From contig NZ_CP069370.1 of NCBI RefSeq assembly GCF_019623905.1, forward strand, positions 1,550,001-1,614,000: a stretch of 64,000 bases of DNA, given 5' to 3'. The DNA is from Neotabrizicola shimadae (GTDB lineage Bacteria; Pseudomonadota; Alphaproteobacteria; Rhodobacterales; Rhodobacteraceae). The notes beneath the pieces were generated by a model. It had not been told where the DNA came from. It made no database searches and saw nothing but the letters and a program-made list of their open reading frames with translations. A program made the translations under genes and the position numbers. Positions 17,106 to 26,675 of the stretch are shown piece after piece (position 1 is the stretch's first letter; each line of letters opens with the position of its first letter).

Positions 17106-17606
17106 ATGAGCAAGCATTCCACCGACGCGGATGTCGCCTTCATCTCGGCGCTGGCCGAGCTTCTGAACCGGAACGAGCTGACCGAGTTGTCGGTGAAACG
17201 CGAGTACGGCGAGAACGACTCGCTGGACGTGAAAGTGGTGAAGCAATCCACGGTGGTCACGGTTGCCGCCCCGGCGAGCTATGCTGCGGCCCCTGCCCCG
17301 GCGATTGCCGCAGCACCTGCGGCATCCCATTCGGCCGCGGCGCCTGCCGCGCCGGAAGATCCCGCGCAGCATCCCGGTGCCGTGACCTCGCCCATGGTCG
17401 GCACCTGCTACCTGGCCGCCGAACCCGGCGCCACGCCCTTCGTGACGGTGGGCGCAACGGTGGCCGAAGGCCAGACCGTGCTGATCATCGAGGCGATGAA
17501 GACGATGAACCACATCCCCGCGCCGCGCGCGGGCACGGTGCGCCGCATCCTGGTGGAGGATGGCACGCCCGTGGAATACGGTGCCCCCCTGATGATCATC
17601 GAGTGA
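17106..17606 (+). CDS. accB: Acetyl-CoA carboxylase biotin carboxyl carrier protein
   Basis: 166 residues. It carries the biotin that shuttles carboxyl groups in fatty-acid synthesis. The C-terminal biotinyl domain has IIEAMKTMN with the biotinylated Lys, and begins at the SPMVGTCY block. An Ala/Pro-rich flexible linker (about residues 55-85) joins it to the N-terminal helical part. The ATG at 17106 follows AGAGGAAG. accC begins 12 bp after the stop and is translated in the same operon. The aroQ gene that often precedes accB is absent. Confidence 0.95.
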   Translation: MSKHSTDADVAFISALAELLNRNELTELSVKREYGENDSLDVKVVKQSTVVTVAAPASYAAAPAPAIAAAPAASHSAAAPAAPEDPAQHPGAVTSPMVGTCYLAAEPGATPFVTVGATVAEGQTVLIIEAMKTMNHIPAPRAGTVRRILVEDGTPVEYGAPLMIIE

Positions 17607-17618
17607 GGGCGCGCCGCC

Positions 17619-18992
17619 ATGAGCACGCCCAAGCCGACCACGCCCATCTTCGACAAGGTCCTGATCGCCAACCGCGGCGAGATCGCGCTGCGCGTGATTC
17701 GCGCCTGCCGCGAAATGGGGATCAAGTCCGTCGCCGTCCATTCCACTGCCGATGCCGATGCGATGCATGTGCGCATGGCGGATGAAAGCGTCTGCATCGG
17801 ACCTGCGCCTTCGTCGCAGAGCTATCTGAACAAGGCGGCCATCATTTCGGCCTGCGAGATCACCGGGGCACAGGCCGTGCACCCTGGCTATGGCTTCCTG
17901 AGCGAGAACGCGAGCTTCGCGCAGGCTCTGGAAGACCACGGCATCACCTTCATCGGCCCGAATGCGGAGCATATCCGCATCATGGGCGACAAGATCACCG
18001 CCAAGGAAACCGCCAAGGCGCTTGGCATTCCGGTGGTGCCGGGGTCGGACGGTGGCGTGCCGGATTACGAGACGGCGCAAGTCGTGGCGGCCGAGATCGG
18101 CTATCCGGTCATCATCAAGGCCACCGCCGGCGGCGGCGGGCGCGGCATGAAGGTGGCGAAAGACGCCAAGGAACTGGAGATCGCCTTCCGCACCGCGCGC
18201 AGCGAGGCCAAGGCCGCCTTTGGCAACGACGAAGTCTATATCGAGAAATACCTGCAGAAGCCGCGGCACATCGAGATTCAGGTGTTCGGCGACGGCAAGG
18301 GCAAGGCCGTGCACCTGGGAGAGCGCGACTGTTCGCTGCAGCGCCGCCACCAGAAGGTGTTCGAGGAAGCGCCCGGCCCGGCGATCACGCCGAAGATGCG
18401 GTCCGAAATCGGCACGATCTGCGCCGAGGCGGTGGCCAAGATCAACTACATCGGCGCCGGCACGATCGAATTCCTTTACGAGGATGGGAAGTTCTATTTC
18501 ATCGAGATGAACACCCGGTTGCAGGTGGAACATCCGGTGACCGAGTACATCTTCGGCGTGGACCTTGTGCGCGAGCAGATCCGCGTGGCCTCTGGTATGG
18601 ACCTGTCGTTCACGCAGGACGAGCTGGAGATCAACGGCCACGCCATAGAAGTGCGCATCAACGCCGAGAAGCTGCCCTCCTTCTCGCCCTGCCCCGGCAA
18701 GGTGCGGGTGTTCCATGCCCCCGGTGGCCTTGGGGTACGGATGGATTCGGCGCTGTATGGCGGCTATTCGATCCCGCCCTATTACGACAGCCTGATCGGC
18801 AAGCTGATCGTGCATGGCCGCGACCGGCCTGAAGCTCTGTCCCGGCTGAAGCGCGCACTTGGCGAGCTGATCGTGGACGGGGTCGACACGACCGTGCCGC
18901 TGTTCAATGCGCTCCTGGAGGAACCGGACATCCTGTCGGGGGACTACAACATCCACTGGCTGGAGAAATGGCTCGCCCGCCAGTTCGCCTGA
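17619..18992 (+). CDS. accC: Acetyl-CoA carboxylase biotin carboxylase subunit
   Basis: 457 residues, ATP-grasp enzyme that carboxylates biotin on AccB. Seen are the N-terminal [18 protein letters not shown], the Gly-rich ATP lid [24 protein letters not shown] with bicarbonate/biotin-site residues, and the active-site [14 protein letters not shown]. Length is standard for the single-subunit carboxylase. It follows accB by 12 bp, and aat lies 132 bp downstream, an order common in this family. Confidence 0.97.
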   Translation: MSTPKPTTPIFDKVLIANRGEIALRVIRACREMGIKSVAVHSTADADAMHVRMADESVCIGPAPSSQSYLNKAAIISACEITGAQAVHPGYGFLSENASFAQALEDHGITFIGPNAEHIRIMGDKITAKETAKALGIPVVPGSDGGVPDYETAQVVAAEIGYPVIIKATAGGGGRGMKVAKDAKELEIAFRTARSEAKAAFGNDEVYIEKYLQKPRHIEIQVFGDGKGKAVHLGERDCSLQRRHQKVFEEAPGPAITPKMRSEIGTICAEAVAKINYIGAGTIEFLYEDGKFYFIEMNTRLQVEHPVTEYIFGVDLVREQIRVASGMDLSFTQDELEINGHAIEVRINAEKLPSFSPCPGKVRVFHAPGGLGVRMDSALYGGYSIPPYYDSLIGKLIVHGRDRPEALSRLKRALGELIVDGVDTTVPLFNALLEEPDILSGDYNIHWLEKWLARQFA

Positions 18993-19123
18993 CCGAAGGC
19001 GGCGCATGATCGCCAGCCCACCTTTGCAGGGGCTGGCGTCTTGCACGGTTGCGGTGCGCGGCAGTTGGCGGCTACCAAGGACCGACCGGCAGAGGCCGGG
19101 ATTGCTGCCGGCACAACACCATA

Positions 19124-19804
19124 ATGACAGACATCACGCCGGAAATCCTGCTTCGCGCCTATGCCCTGGGCATCTTTCCCATGGCGGAAAGCCGGGACAA
19201 CGCCGAGATTCACTGGGTGGATCCGCGGCAGCGCGGCGTCTTCCCGCTGGAGCGGTTCCACATCTCGCGCTCGCTGAGGCGGCGGATCCTGACTTGCGGG
19301 TGGGAGGTGGCGGTGGACCGCGATTTCGCGGGCGTGGTGGATGGCTGCGCCGACCGGCCCGAGACCTGGATCAACGACCGAATCCGCGCCCTGTATCTGG
19401 ACCTGCACCGCCTGGGCTATGCCCATTCGCTGGAAGTGCGCGAAGAAGGCGCGCTGATCGGCGGGGTCTATGGGGTCAGCCTGGGCGGCGCCTTCTTTGG
19501 CGAAAGCATGTTCTCGCGCCGCACCGACGCATCGAAGCTGGCGCTGGCCTGGCTGGTGCATCGGCTGCGCGCGGGTGGGTACGCGCTGTTCGACGTGCAG
19601 TTCCTGACGCCGCATCTGGCGAGCCTGGGGGCGGTGGAGATTCCGCGCGGCAGGTACCGCCGGGCCCTGGATGCCGCGCTGGCGCTGCCGGCGCGCTTTG
19701 ATCCGCCGGGCTATGCGCCCTACCCTTCGTTGGTCTGCGCCGGCTCTTCCGCGCCTTCAGGGTCCTCTGGCGGGGCTTCGGGCGGCGCTTCGGATTCCGG
19801 ATAG
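19124..19804 (+). CDS. aat: Leucyl/phenylalanyl-tRNA--protein transferase
   Basis: 226 residues. It adds Leu or Phe to N-terminal Arg/Lys of proteins and so feeds them to ClpS/ClpAP (N-degron pathway). Family motifs: [41 protein letters not shown] and [20 protein letters not shown]. The family body ends near PYPSLVCAG. The last 20 residues (Ser/Gly/Ala-rich) are a low-complexity tail that is antisense to the neighbouring DUF2155 gene: the two coding regions overlap for 85 bp tail to tail. The ATG at 19124 gives the normal family start. Confidence 0.93.
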   Translation: MTDITPEILLRAYALGIFPMAESRDNAEIHWVDPRQRGVFPLERFHISRSLRRRILTCGWEVAVDRDFAGVVDGCADRPETWINDRIRALYLDLHRLGYAHSLEVREEGALIGGVYGVSLGGAFFGESMFSRRTDASKLALAWLVHRLRAGGYALFDVQFLTPHLASLGAVEIPRGRYRRALDAALALPARFDPPGYAPYPSLVCAGSSAPSGSSGGASGGASDSG

Positions 19805-20160
19805 ACGCAGGACAGCACCCAGACGTCGTACCGCGGATGATCCAGCGCCGAAAGCGCGGGTGACGAGGCCACCATCCAGCCCGAGAACACCGGGGCCTCG
19901 ACTTCCGAATCGCGGATGGTCAGGTGGGCGATGGCATCGGAGGCCGGGTTGCCCTTGGGATAGCGGCAATCGTCCATCTGGATGCTGAGGCGCCCCCAGG
20001 TGGCCGACTCGCCACGTCCAAGCTCCACGTCCTCGGTCTGGCCGGTCAGCTTGTCCAGCCAGCGCAGCACGCCCGCCTCGGCCGATACCATCTCGTCGGC
20101 ATGCGCCTGGGTGGCCGCCAGCAGAGCGGCAAGCCACAGGCTGCGCGCCGCGCGCTTCAT
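19720..20160 (-). CDS. DUF2155 domain-containing protein
   Basis: 146 residues with a signal peptide ([14 protein letters not shown], cleavage near Ala-Asp at 21-22), so it is periplasmic. The DUF2155 body includes [16 protein letters not shown] and [14 protein letters not shown]; function is unknown. The ATG overlaps the mlaD stop (ATGA), so the two are translationally coupled. In Rhodobacteraceae this gene usually follows mlaD and the NDUFA12 gene. The Pro/Glu-rich tail lies over the aat tail on the other strand. Confidence 0.85.
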   Translation of the reverse strand: MKRAARSLWLAALLAATQAHADEMVSAEAGVLRWLDKLTGQTEDVELGRGESATWGRLSIQMDDCRYPKGNPASDAIAHLTIRDSEVEAPVFSGWMVASSPALSALDHPRYDVWVLSCVYPESEAPPEAPPEDPEGAEEPAQTNEG

Positions 20161-20630
20161 CCGTTGCTGTCCGAGGAAGAGCCGTCGCCCGCCATGGCGC
20201 CCACGAACTTCATCAAGAGCGCGATCAGGCTGATCGAGCCCTGCGTATCCTCGATCTCGTCGCCGGGGGCCAGGATGTCGGGCATCCCGCCGGGCTGAAG
20301 CTCGACGAAGTTGCCGCCCAGAAGCCCTTCGGAGGAGATCAGGATGGTGGAATCGACAGGCAACTGGATCGCGTTCTGGATGGCCACCGTCGCATCGGCG
20401 AAATAGGTTTCAGGATTGAGCTTCAGCGAGGTGACGGTGCCCACCTTCACCCCGGCCAGGCGGACATCGCCCCCCACGGTGATGCCTTCGACCGAGCGGA
20501 AGCTGGCCTTCAGCTCGTAGGTGCCGCCCTGCGGACCCATGGCTGTTTGCTGCCCTGCGTAAAGCAGGAACCCCACCGCGGCCGCAAGCACCACGGCCCC
20601 GGCCAGAACCTCTGCACGGCTTTCAGACAT
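20157..20630 (-). CDS. mlaD: Outer membrane lipid asymmetry protein MlaD
   Basis: 157 residues: one N-terminal membrane anchor (about residues 8-24) and an MCE domain (about 34-115) with SVEGITVGGDVRLAGVKVGTV, then a short helix region LIALLMKFV. MlaD hexamers in the inner membrane pass phospholipids between the membranes. The start at 20630 (MSESRAEV) is chosen over a 28-residue longer frame that lies over the NDUFA12 gene. mlaE/F are not adjacent, which is common in this group. Confidence 0.9.
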   Translation of the reverse strand: MSESRAEVLAGAVVLAAAVGFLLYAGQQTAMGPQGGTYELKASFRSVEGITVGGDVRLAGVKVGTVTSLKLNPETYFADATVAIQNAIQLPVDSTILISSEGLLGGNFVELQPGGMPDILAPGDEIEDTQGSISLIALLMKFVGAMAGDGSSSDSNG

Positions 20631-20640
20631 CAGCGGCGGC

Positions 20641-21015
20641 TCACTCCGGAACCCAGGCGTCGTAGTCGCGGCGCACCAGCGGATCGGCGCGGCGGATCGA
20701 GCCGGGCGGCACATAGGCGGCTTCGGTGCCGGTCAGGTTTTCCAGATGCGGCTTCTCCCAGGGCTTGTGCGGCAGCGGAGCCTCGGTCGGCGGCTTGTCC
20801 CAGGTGTGGTGCAGCCAGCCATGCCATTCGGGGCCCACACGGCTGGCCTCGGCCTCGCCGTTGTAGATGACCCAACGGCGCTTGCCGTCGCGGGTCTGGT
20901 AATAGACATTGCCCTGCTCGTCCTCGCCCACCTTCTGCCCGTGCCGGGCGGTGTAGATCTGCGTCGTGAGGGTCTGGCCGTTCCACCAGGTCACAAGGCG
21001 CTTGAGGAATTCCAT
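20641..21015 (-). CDS. NADH:ubiquinone oxidoreductase subunit NDUFA12 family protein
   Basis: 124 residues. The NDUFA12/B17.2 family is an accessory subunit of complex I shared by alphaproteobacteria and mitochondria. The conserved core [41 protein letters not shown] is seen in parts: G-N-x-Y-Y, R-R-W-V-x-Y and P-x-W-H-x-W-L-H. It is first in the minus-strand trio with mlaD and the DUF2155 gene, 10 bp before mlaD. The main nuo operon is elsewhere. Confidence 0.93.
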   Translation of the reverse strand: MEFLKRLVTWWNGQTLTTQIYTARHGQKVGEDEQGNVYYQTRDGKRRWVIYNGEAEASRVGPEWHGWLHHTWDKPPTEAPLPHKPWEKPHLENLTGTEAAYVPPGSIRRADPLVRRDYDAWVPE

Positions 21016-21163
21016 CGGGGCCTCCAGGTCGTTCGCCCCCGGTATGGCCGAAACCGCAACCGGGGTCCAGAGCCGACGCGGTGCTGCGGCATCGCTTCGC
21101 CGGCGTTATGGCGGGATTCAAGGCAGCGGCTGGTTCTGAACCGCTTGCCCGAAGCCCGTCCGC

Positions 21164-24100
21164 TCAGACGATGAAGAAGTCGGCCGCCGTGACTGCCGCC
21201 CGGTTCTCCAGGACCAGAAACACCGTGGCCGCTGCCGCGCCAGATCCGTCCGGATCCCACAGCAACTGCCCCGTGCCGGCGCGGTAGAGAATGCGGTCGG
21301 AGGCATCCAGCGGCTCGGTCCCCAGCACCTTGAAGGCATCCGCAGACAGCTCGCCGCGCGAAAGGCCCTGGAAGGTCAAGGAACTGAGACTAATGCGGTC
21401 CACACCGGCCTGCATGTCGGTCACGCGGTCCTGGCTTTGCAGGTCGCCGAACACGAAGTTGTCTGCACCTTCGCCGCCCGTCAGGGTGTCCCTGCCGCTG
21501 TTGGTGCCCTTGCCGTTGCTCGCGTAAAGGCTGTTCGCGCCGGAATTGCCCACGAGAACGTTGGACATGGCGTTTCCGAATCCATCGACATCGTCGGTGC
21601 CGGTCAGGCGCAGAACCTCGATGTTGGCATCCAGCACAGCGTTAGACTCGGACAGGACCGTATCGCGGCCCTGGTTCGCCATCTCAACAAAGAGACCGGG
21701 CGAGGTGGGTGCGGTCAGAATGTAGGTATCATCGCCGGATCCGCCATAGAGCGAGTCATCCACCGAATAGTAGAAGCCGCCTGGCGCCTCGCTGATGATC
21801 GACAGGGTATCGTTCCCGTCCATGCCATAGATGGCGCTCCCGACCGAGCGGTTTAGGGCCGAGTAGGTGAGTGTGATCGCGTTGTCCAGTTCATTCCCGA
21901 ACTGTGTCGCCGTGCCTTTGGTAACGCGGGCTTCAAGGTTCTCGACGTTGGCAACAAGCGAGAAGGAGACATCGTTGACCAGCACGGTATCGATCCCCTC
22001 GCCTGCCGCTTCCACGATTATGGTACCGGCCGAGAAGATGTAGGTGTCATTCCCGCTTCCCCCCATCAGGGAATTCAGGCCCTCGAGACCATTGAGGGTA
22101 TCGTTACCTAGCCCGCCGATCAGTGTATCGCGGCCGGCGGCGCCCAGAAGTACGTTCGCGCTTGCATTTCCTGTAAGCTTGCCGCCGGTCAACAGGGCGA
22201 TAGTGCCGTTCTCGAAATTGTCCGTCAAAGTGTAGAGGCTGACGTGGACCAAGGCCGTGTCAACGCCACCGTTCGCGCTTTCGATGATCACGTCCAGGCC
22301 GTCGTGTACGACATATGTGTCGTTGCCCAGGCCACCGATCAGCGTATCGGCCGAGGAATCGCCTTGAAGCAGGTCATCGCCGTCCCCGCCCTCGAGCAAA
22401 TCGTTGCCCGCCCCCCCGAAGAGGGAGTCCGCTCCGCCAAGGCCAAAAAGGGTATCGGACGCCAAGGCCCCGACAAGCCGGTTGCCAAGACTGTTGCCTG
22501 TACCAAGGAACGTGAGGGACCCGAAATGGGTCAGGTTCTCGAAGTAATTGGCCAGCGTCCACTCCGCCATGAACGTCTCGATCGTGTCGATGCTGCTGCC
22601 GATGGGGGCCTCGATCAGCACATCCCCGGCTGAATCCACCCGGTAGGTGTCATTGCCCGCGCCCCCGGTCATGACGTCGTTGCCGGCACCGCCAACGAAA
22701 CTGTCGTTGCCTAGGGTTCCGGTCAGAGTGTCGTTGCCGTCGCCTCCGTTCACGTCCAGTTGGCTGAGCGCACCCGCGTTGACGATGTCATTGCCTCCGC
22801 CCATGTTGAACCGAAGCAAGGGAGCCTCGGGTTGGCTTGAAACGCCCCTGAAGTCGAAAACATTGGCAAGTTCGGTGCCGTTCACCGCCGTAATGCCTGC
22901 GCTGCCCCGGACGAATTCGATGCCGACCGCAGCACCGAAGGCAATGCTCTCCAGACTGACACCATCCTCGAATTGAAGTGTGTCCACGCCGACACCGCCG
23001 AACAGCACGTCCGCGTCCATGGGGCGTCCGGAAATCACCAGCAGGTCGTTTCCGGCTTCTCCATAAAGTGTGTCCCTGCCCGTCCCACCATTGAGACTGT
23101 CAGCGTCGCCGCCGCCGTACAGGAGGTCATCACCCTGGGCACCGATCAGGGCGTCTCCACCACTGCGCCCTTCCAGACGATCATTGCCCGAACCACCAAA
23201 GACCGTGTCCCAGGCCGCGCTGCCGCGGAAGGTGTCGTTGGACCCGGCAAGATCGAATTGGAACGGACCGATCACGTTCAACGAATACACGCCGCCAAGG
23301 TCGAAGACATTAGACTCATTCGTTCCGACCAGTCCCCTCGCATAAATGATCACTGTCTCGAAGGAACCGCTGTCGGAGAGACCCAGTCCGCTTATGCCAC
23401 CGAAGTAGTCGCTGAAGGCATTCGAGTACTGGCCGATCACAAGCGTGTCGTTGCCATCGCCACCGATTAGAGTGTCGCCAACCAGATTACCGTCGAAGAT
23501 TTCCAGCCGATCGTCGCCGGCACCCAGGGCGATCAGGTCGCCGCCGTCGCGGCCGATCACCGTTTCCTTTCCTGCACCGCCGACATAGGTATCGGCCCCC
23601 AGCCTCAGATCGAACTTAAGGCCCACGGAGAAATCGTAACCATCCCAGGTATAGGCCAAAGCGTTGCTGAGGTTGATGGTATCCGCGCGGTCGGTTCCTC
23701 CGACATCGTATGTGTAGGAATCAACATAGAAGTATTCGACCGAGCTGGTAGCGTCCAGCATGAGATAGTTGAACTCGAATCGGCGGATTCCGTTATCGAA
23801 ACCATCCCACAGCCAGACGGTGTCCGACCCTTCACCGCCCAAAACGGTGTCGTTTCCACCAGATACCTCGACGACGTTGAATATGTCATTGCCGTCGCCG
23901 CCGAACAGCCAGTCGTTGCCAAACCCGCCAGCAAACTCGTCATCGCCGGCCCCGCCATACAGGACGTCGTTGCCGACGACCGGATCCTGAAACCAGTCGC
24001 CCATGAAAGAGTCGTTGCCGTCACCGCCATAGACCGTGTCGTCGCCAGCATCCGCCCAGACACTGTCATCGCCGCCGCCAAGGGTGACGTTGTCAGACCC

Positions 24101-24289
24101 GGTGGACCCGACGAGCTCGACCGGCACCATGCCCAGACGTGACGAAAAGTCGATGGTGCCGGCGATCGACAGGCCAAGTTGGACAGTGGTCGTCGTGTCA
24201 CCGGGCGCGTACTGGATCTGCGTATAGGCCAGGAACTCTCCTGGGGTCAGAACGACAAATTCACCATAGGTGTACAGTACAGTCGACAA
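21164..24289 (-). CDS. RTX calcium-binding protein, probable type I secretion substrate
   Basis: 1041 residues with many nonapeptide RTX repeats (G-G-x-G-x-D-x-x): one block near residues 68-150, further blocks at about 250-300, 370-430, 515-560, 615-690 and 725-760, and a last one near 940. Each forms a Ca-binding beta-roll outside the cell. The C-terminus (DRILYRAGTGQLLWDPDGSG, then a hydrophobic end AADFFIV) is a typical uncleaved type I secretion signal. There is no N-terminal leader. The start is a TTG at 24289 supported by GAGGAG 8 nt upstream. No enzyme domain is seen; it may be an adhesin or surface layer protein. No ABC exporter or TolC gene is nearby. The sequence looks lower in GC than its neighbours. 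Confidence 0.9.
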   Translation of the reverse strand: MSTVLYTYGEFVVLTPGEFLAYTQIQYAPGDTTTTVQLGLSIAGTIDFSSRLGMVPVELVGSTGSDNVTLGGGDDSVWADAGDDTVYGGDGNDSFMGDWFQDPVVGNDVLYGGAGDDEFAGGFGNDWLFGGDGNDIFNVVEVSGGNDTVLGGEGSDTVWLWDGFDNGIRRFEFNYLMLDATSSVEYFYVDSYTYDVGGTDRADTINLSNALAYTWDGYDFSVGLKFDLRLGADTYVGGAGKETVIGRDGGDLIALGAGDDRLEIFDGNLVGDTLIGGDGNDTLVIGQYSNAFSDYFGGISGLGLSDSGSFETVIIYARGLVGTNESNVFDLGGVYSLNVIGPFQFDLAGSNDTFRGSAAWDTVFGGSGNDRLEGRSGGDALIGAQGDDLLYGGGDADSLNGGTGRDTLYGEAGNDLLVISGRPMDADVLFGGVGVDTLQFEDGVSLESIAFGAAVGIEFVRGSAGITAVNGTELANVFDFRGVSSQPEAPLLRFNMGGGNDIVNAGALSQLDVNGGDGNDTLTGTLGNDSFVGGAGNDVMTGGAGNDTYRVDSAGDVLIEAPIGSSIDTIETFMAEWTLANYFENLTHFGSLTFLGTGNSLGNRLVGALASDTLFGLGGADSLFGGAGNDLLEGGDGDDLLQGDSSADTLIGGLGNDTYVVHDGLDVIIESANGGVDTALVHVSLYTLTDNFENGTIALLTGGKLTGNASANVLLGAAGRDTLIGGLGNDTLNGLEGLNSLMGGSGNDTYIFSAGTIIVEAAGEGIDTVLVNDVSFSLVANVENLEARVTKGTATQFGNELDNAITLTYSALNRSVGSAIYGMDGNDTLSIISEAPGGFYYSVDDSLYGGSGDDTYILTAPTSPGLFVEMANQGRDTVLSESNAVLDANIEVLRLTGTDDVDGFGNAMSNVLVGNSGANSLYASNGKGTNSGRDTLTGGEGADNFVFGDLQSQDRVTDMQAGVDRISLSSLTFQGLSRGELSADAFKVLGTEPLDASDRILYRAGTGQLLWDPDGSGAAAATVFLVLENRAAVTAADFFIV

Positions 24290-24403
24290 GGCCGTTGCTC
24301 CTCACTCGTCACAACCTATGTGATACGCGCACCAAATGCACTGTAAAGAGTTGTTCGGCCTTTACGTTGCGACGGCCGCAGTCTTCTTTCCCAATTCGGC
24401 GCG

Positions 24404-24432
24404 AAAAAAAATGGCGAGCCAATTGGCCCGCC
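24404..24432 (-). terminator. Rho-independent terminator of clpX
   Basis: On the minus strand, about 22 bp after the clpX stop, GGCGGGCCAATTGGCTCGCC forms a stem (one G-T mismatch in the middle) followed by ATTTTTTTT. It is the second canonical terminator in the window. Confidence 0.85.
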
Positions 24433-24453
24433 CTTTCCCTGGCTTGGCAATCA

Positions 24454-25722
24454 TCAACCCGCCGTTGCGGGCTTTTTCTCGCGCGTTTCGGTATGCACGA
24501 TCAGGGGCTTTGCGCCCGAGTTGACGGCCTCTTCGTTCACGGCGACTTCTTCCACGTCATCCATGCCGGGCAGTTCGAACATGGTGTCCAGGAGGATGTC
24601 TTCCATGATCGAGCGCAGGCCGCGTGCGCCGGTCTTGCGCTTGATCGCGCGTCTGGCGATGGCCGACAGCGCATCGGCGGTGAAGGACAGCTTCACACCT
24701 TCGATGTCGAAGAGCTTCTGATACTGCTTCACCAAGGCGTTCTTTGGCTCGCTCAGGATCTTGACCAGCGCCGCCTCGTCCAGATCTTCCAAGGTCGCAA
24801 TCACCGGCAGACGGCCGACAAATTCGGGGATCAGGCCGAATTTCAGAAGGTCTTCCGGCTCCAGCTCCCGGAACAGCTCGCCCGCGCCGCGCGCGTCGGG
24901 GTCCTTCACCTCGGCGCCGAAGCCGATGGCCGAACCCTTGTTGCGCTGTGCGATGATCTTTTCCAGCCCCGCAAAGGCGCCACCGCAGATAAACAGGATG
25001 TTCGTGGTGTCCACCTGCAGGAATTCCTGCTGCGGATGCTTGCGCCCGCCCTGCGGCGGAACGGAAGCCACGGTGCCTTCCATGATCTTCAGAAGCGCCT
25101 GCTGCACACCCTCGCCCGAGACATCGCGGGTGATCGAGGGGTTGTCGGACTTGCGGGTGATCTTGTCGACCTCGTCGATGTAGACGATGCCGCGCTGCGC
25201 CCGTTCGACGTTGTATTCCGACGCCTGCAACAGCTTGAGGATGATGTTTTCCACGTCCTCGCCGACATAGCCGGCTTCGGTCAGCGTGGTGGCATCGGCC
25301 ATTGTGAAGGGCACATCCAGGATGCGCGCCAGCGTCTGAGCCAGAAGCGTCTTGCCGCAGCCCGTGGGGCCGATCAGCAGGATGTTGGACTTCGACAGTT
25401 CCACATCGCCGGCCTTGCCGGAATGGTTCAGCCGCTTGTAGTGGTTGTGGACCGCCACCGAAAGCACGCGCTTGGCATGGATCTGGCCGATCACGTAATC
25501 GTCCAGCACCTTGCAGATATCGCGCGGTGTCGGCACCCCGTCAGAGGATTTCAGACCGGTGGTCTTCGTTTCCTCGCGGATGATGTCCATGCAAAGCTCG
25601 ACGCATTCATCGCAGATGAACACCGTCGGTCCGGCAATCAGCTTGCGCACTTCGTGCTGGCTCTTGCCGCAGAACGAACAGTAGAGCGTGTTCTTGCTGT
25701 CGCTGCCGGTATTGTTCGCCAT
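24454..25722 (-). CDS. clpX: ATP-dependent Clp protease ATP-binding subunit ClpX
   Basis: 422 residues, AAA+ unfoldase that feeds ClpP. The N-terminal zinc domain has CSFCGK (Cys 15 and 18 region) and CDECVELC. Walker A is GPTGCGKT, Walker [10 protein letters not shown], pore loop GYVGED, and the IGF tripeptide for ClpP docking is in [10 protein letters not shown]. Start at 25722 ([10 protein letters not shown]) has GGGAAGGG upstream; a longer frame exists but has no support. It follows clpP by 140 bp with a hairpin (25824-25843) between. In this class ClpXP also degrades CtrA. Confidence 0.97.
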   Translation of the reverse strand: MANNTGSDSKNTLYCSFCGKSQHEVRKLIAGPTVFICDECVELCMDIIREETKTTGLKSSDGVPTPRDICKVLDDYVIGQIHAKRVLSVAVHNHYKRLNHSGKAGDVELSKSNILLIGPTGCGKTLLAQTLARILDVPFTMADATTLTEAGYVGEDVENIILKLLQASEYNVERAQRGIVYIDEVDKITRKSDNPSITRDVSGEGVQQALLKIMEGTVASVPPQGGRKHPQQEFLQVDTTNILFICGGAFAGLEKIIAQRNKGSAIGFGAEVKDPDARGAGELFRELEPEDLLKFGLIPEFVGRLPVIATLEDLDEAALVKILSEPKNALVKQYQKLFDIEGVKLSFTADALSAIARRAIKRKTGARGLRSIMEDILLDTMFELPGMDDVEEVAVNEEAVNSGAKPLIVHTETREKKPATAG

Positions 25723-25862
25723 CGCCCTTCCCTGTGCCCGGGACTTCCCGGGCCTCATCCTGCGCCCCTGTCATGGAATCGTAGGACAAAGCCCCCGCCT
25801 CCACAACGCCAAATCGCCCGGCCGCCCCCGCGTCAACGGGGGCCTGCCGATTTCTGCGCCGA

Positions 25863-26495
25863 CTACTTCGTCTCGTCCTCGGACTTGCCGCGGCTGTCGA
25901 GGATCTCGTCGATGAGGCCCCAGGCCTTGGCATCCTCGGCCGACATGAAATTGTCGCGCTCCAGCGCGGCCTCGACCGTTTCATAGGAATTGCCGGTGTG
26001 CTTGACGTAGATCTCGTTCAGGCGGCGCTTCAGCTTCAGCGTCTCCTGCGCGTGGATCATGATGTCGGTGGCCTGGCCCTGATAGCCGCCCGAGGGCTGG
26101 TGCACCATGATGCGGCTGTTGGGCAGGCTGAAGCGCATTCCCTTTTCGCCCGCCGTCAGCAGGAGCGAGCCCATCGAGGCGGCCTGCCCGATGACCAGGG
26201 TGGAAACCTTCGGGCGGATGTACTGCATCGTGTCATAGATCGACAGGCCCGAGGTCACGACGCCGCCGGGCGAGTTGATGTACATCGCGATTTCCTTCGA
26301 GGGATTCTCGGCCTCGAGGAACAGAAGCTGCGCGCAGATCAGGCTGGACATGCCGTCGTGCACGGGGCCCGCGAGAAAGATGATCCGCTCCTTCAACAGG
26401 CGCGAATAGATGTCATAGGCGCGTTCGCCCCGGCTCGTCTGCTCGACGACCATGGGAACCAGCGTGTTCATGTAGGTATCGATCGGATCGCGCAT
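25863..26495 (-). CDS. clpP: ATP-dependent Clp protease proteolytic subunit ClpP
   Basis: 210 residues, the standard size. Catalytic Ser lies in [10 protein letters not shown], His in [10 protein letters not shown], and the Asp in the GLIDEI region near the C-terminus. The tetradecamer cuts substrates delivered by ClpX. The start is set at 26495 ([10 protein letters not shown]), with GAGGCAGGG just upstream; a frame 13 codons longer is unlikely. It is divergent from ynjB. Confidence 0.97.
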   Translation of the reverse strand: MRDPIDTYMNTLVPMVVEQTSRGERAYDIYSRLLKERIIFLAGPVHDGMSSLICAQLLFLEAENPSKEIAMYINSPGGVVTSGLSIYDTMQYIRPKVSTLVIGQAASMGSLLLTAGEKGMRFSLPNSRIMVHQPSGGYQGQATDIMIHAQETLKLKRRLNEIYVKHTGNSYETVEAALERDNFMSAEDAKAWGLIDEILDSRGKSEDETK

Positions 26496-26675
26496 CTTGC
26501 CCTGCCTCGGTTTTCGGTCACTGTTCAGCGTCAAGTCTTGCCAGAGTCTTAGTGGTGCGGTCCGGGGGCTGCAAGGGCACCCGCCCGATCACGCGCCTGT
26601 GCCCGGCTGCACGCTTTCGGCCCTTGCGCTTGCCCGCCTGCGGCTTACTCTTCCGCGGCTGACGAGGAGTGCCTG

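Noticed and set aside
17046-19046. 666-codon minus-strand frame over accB/accC
   Set aside because: Antisense of two highly conserved genes; a codon-bias artefact.
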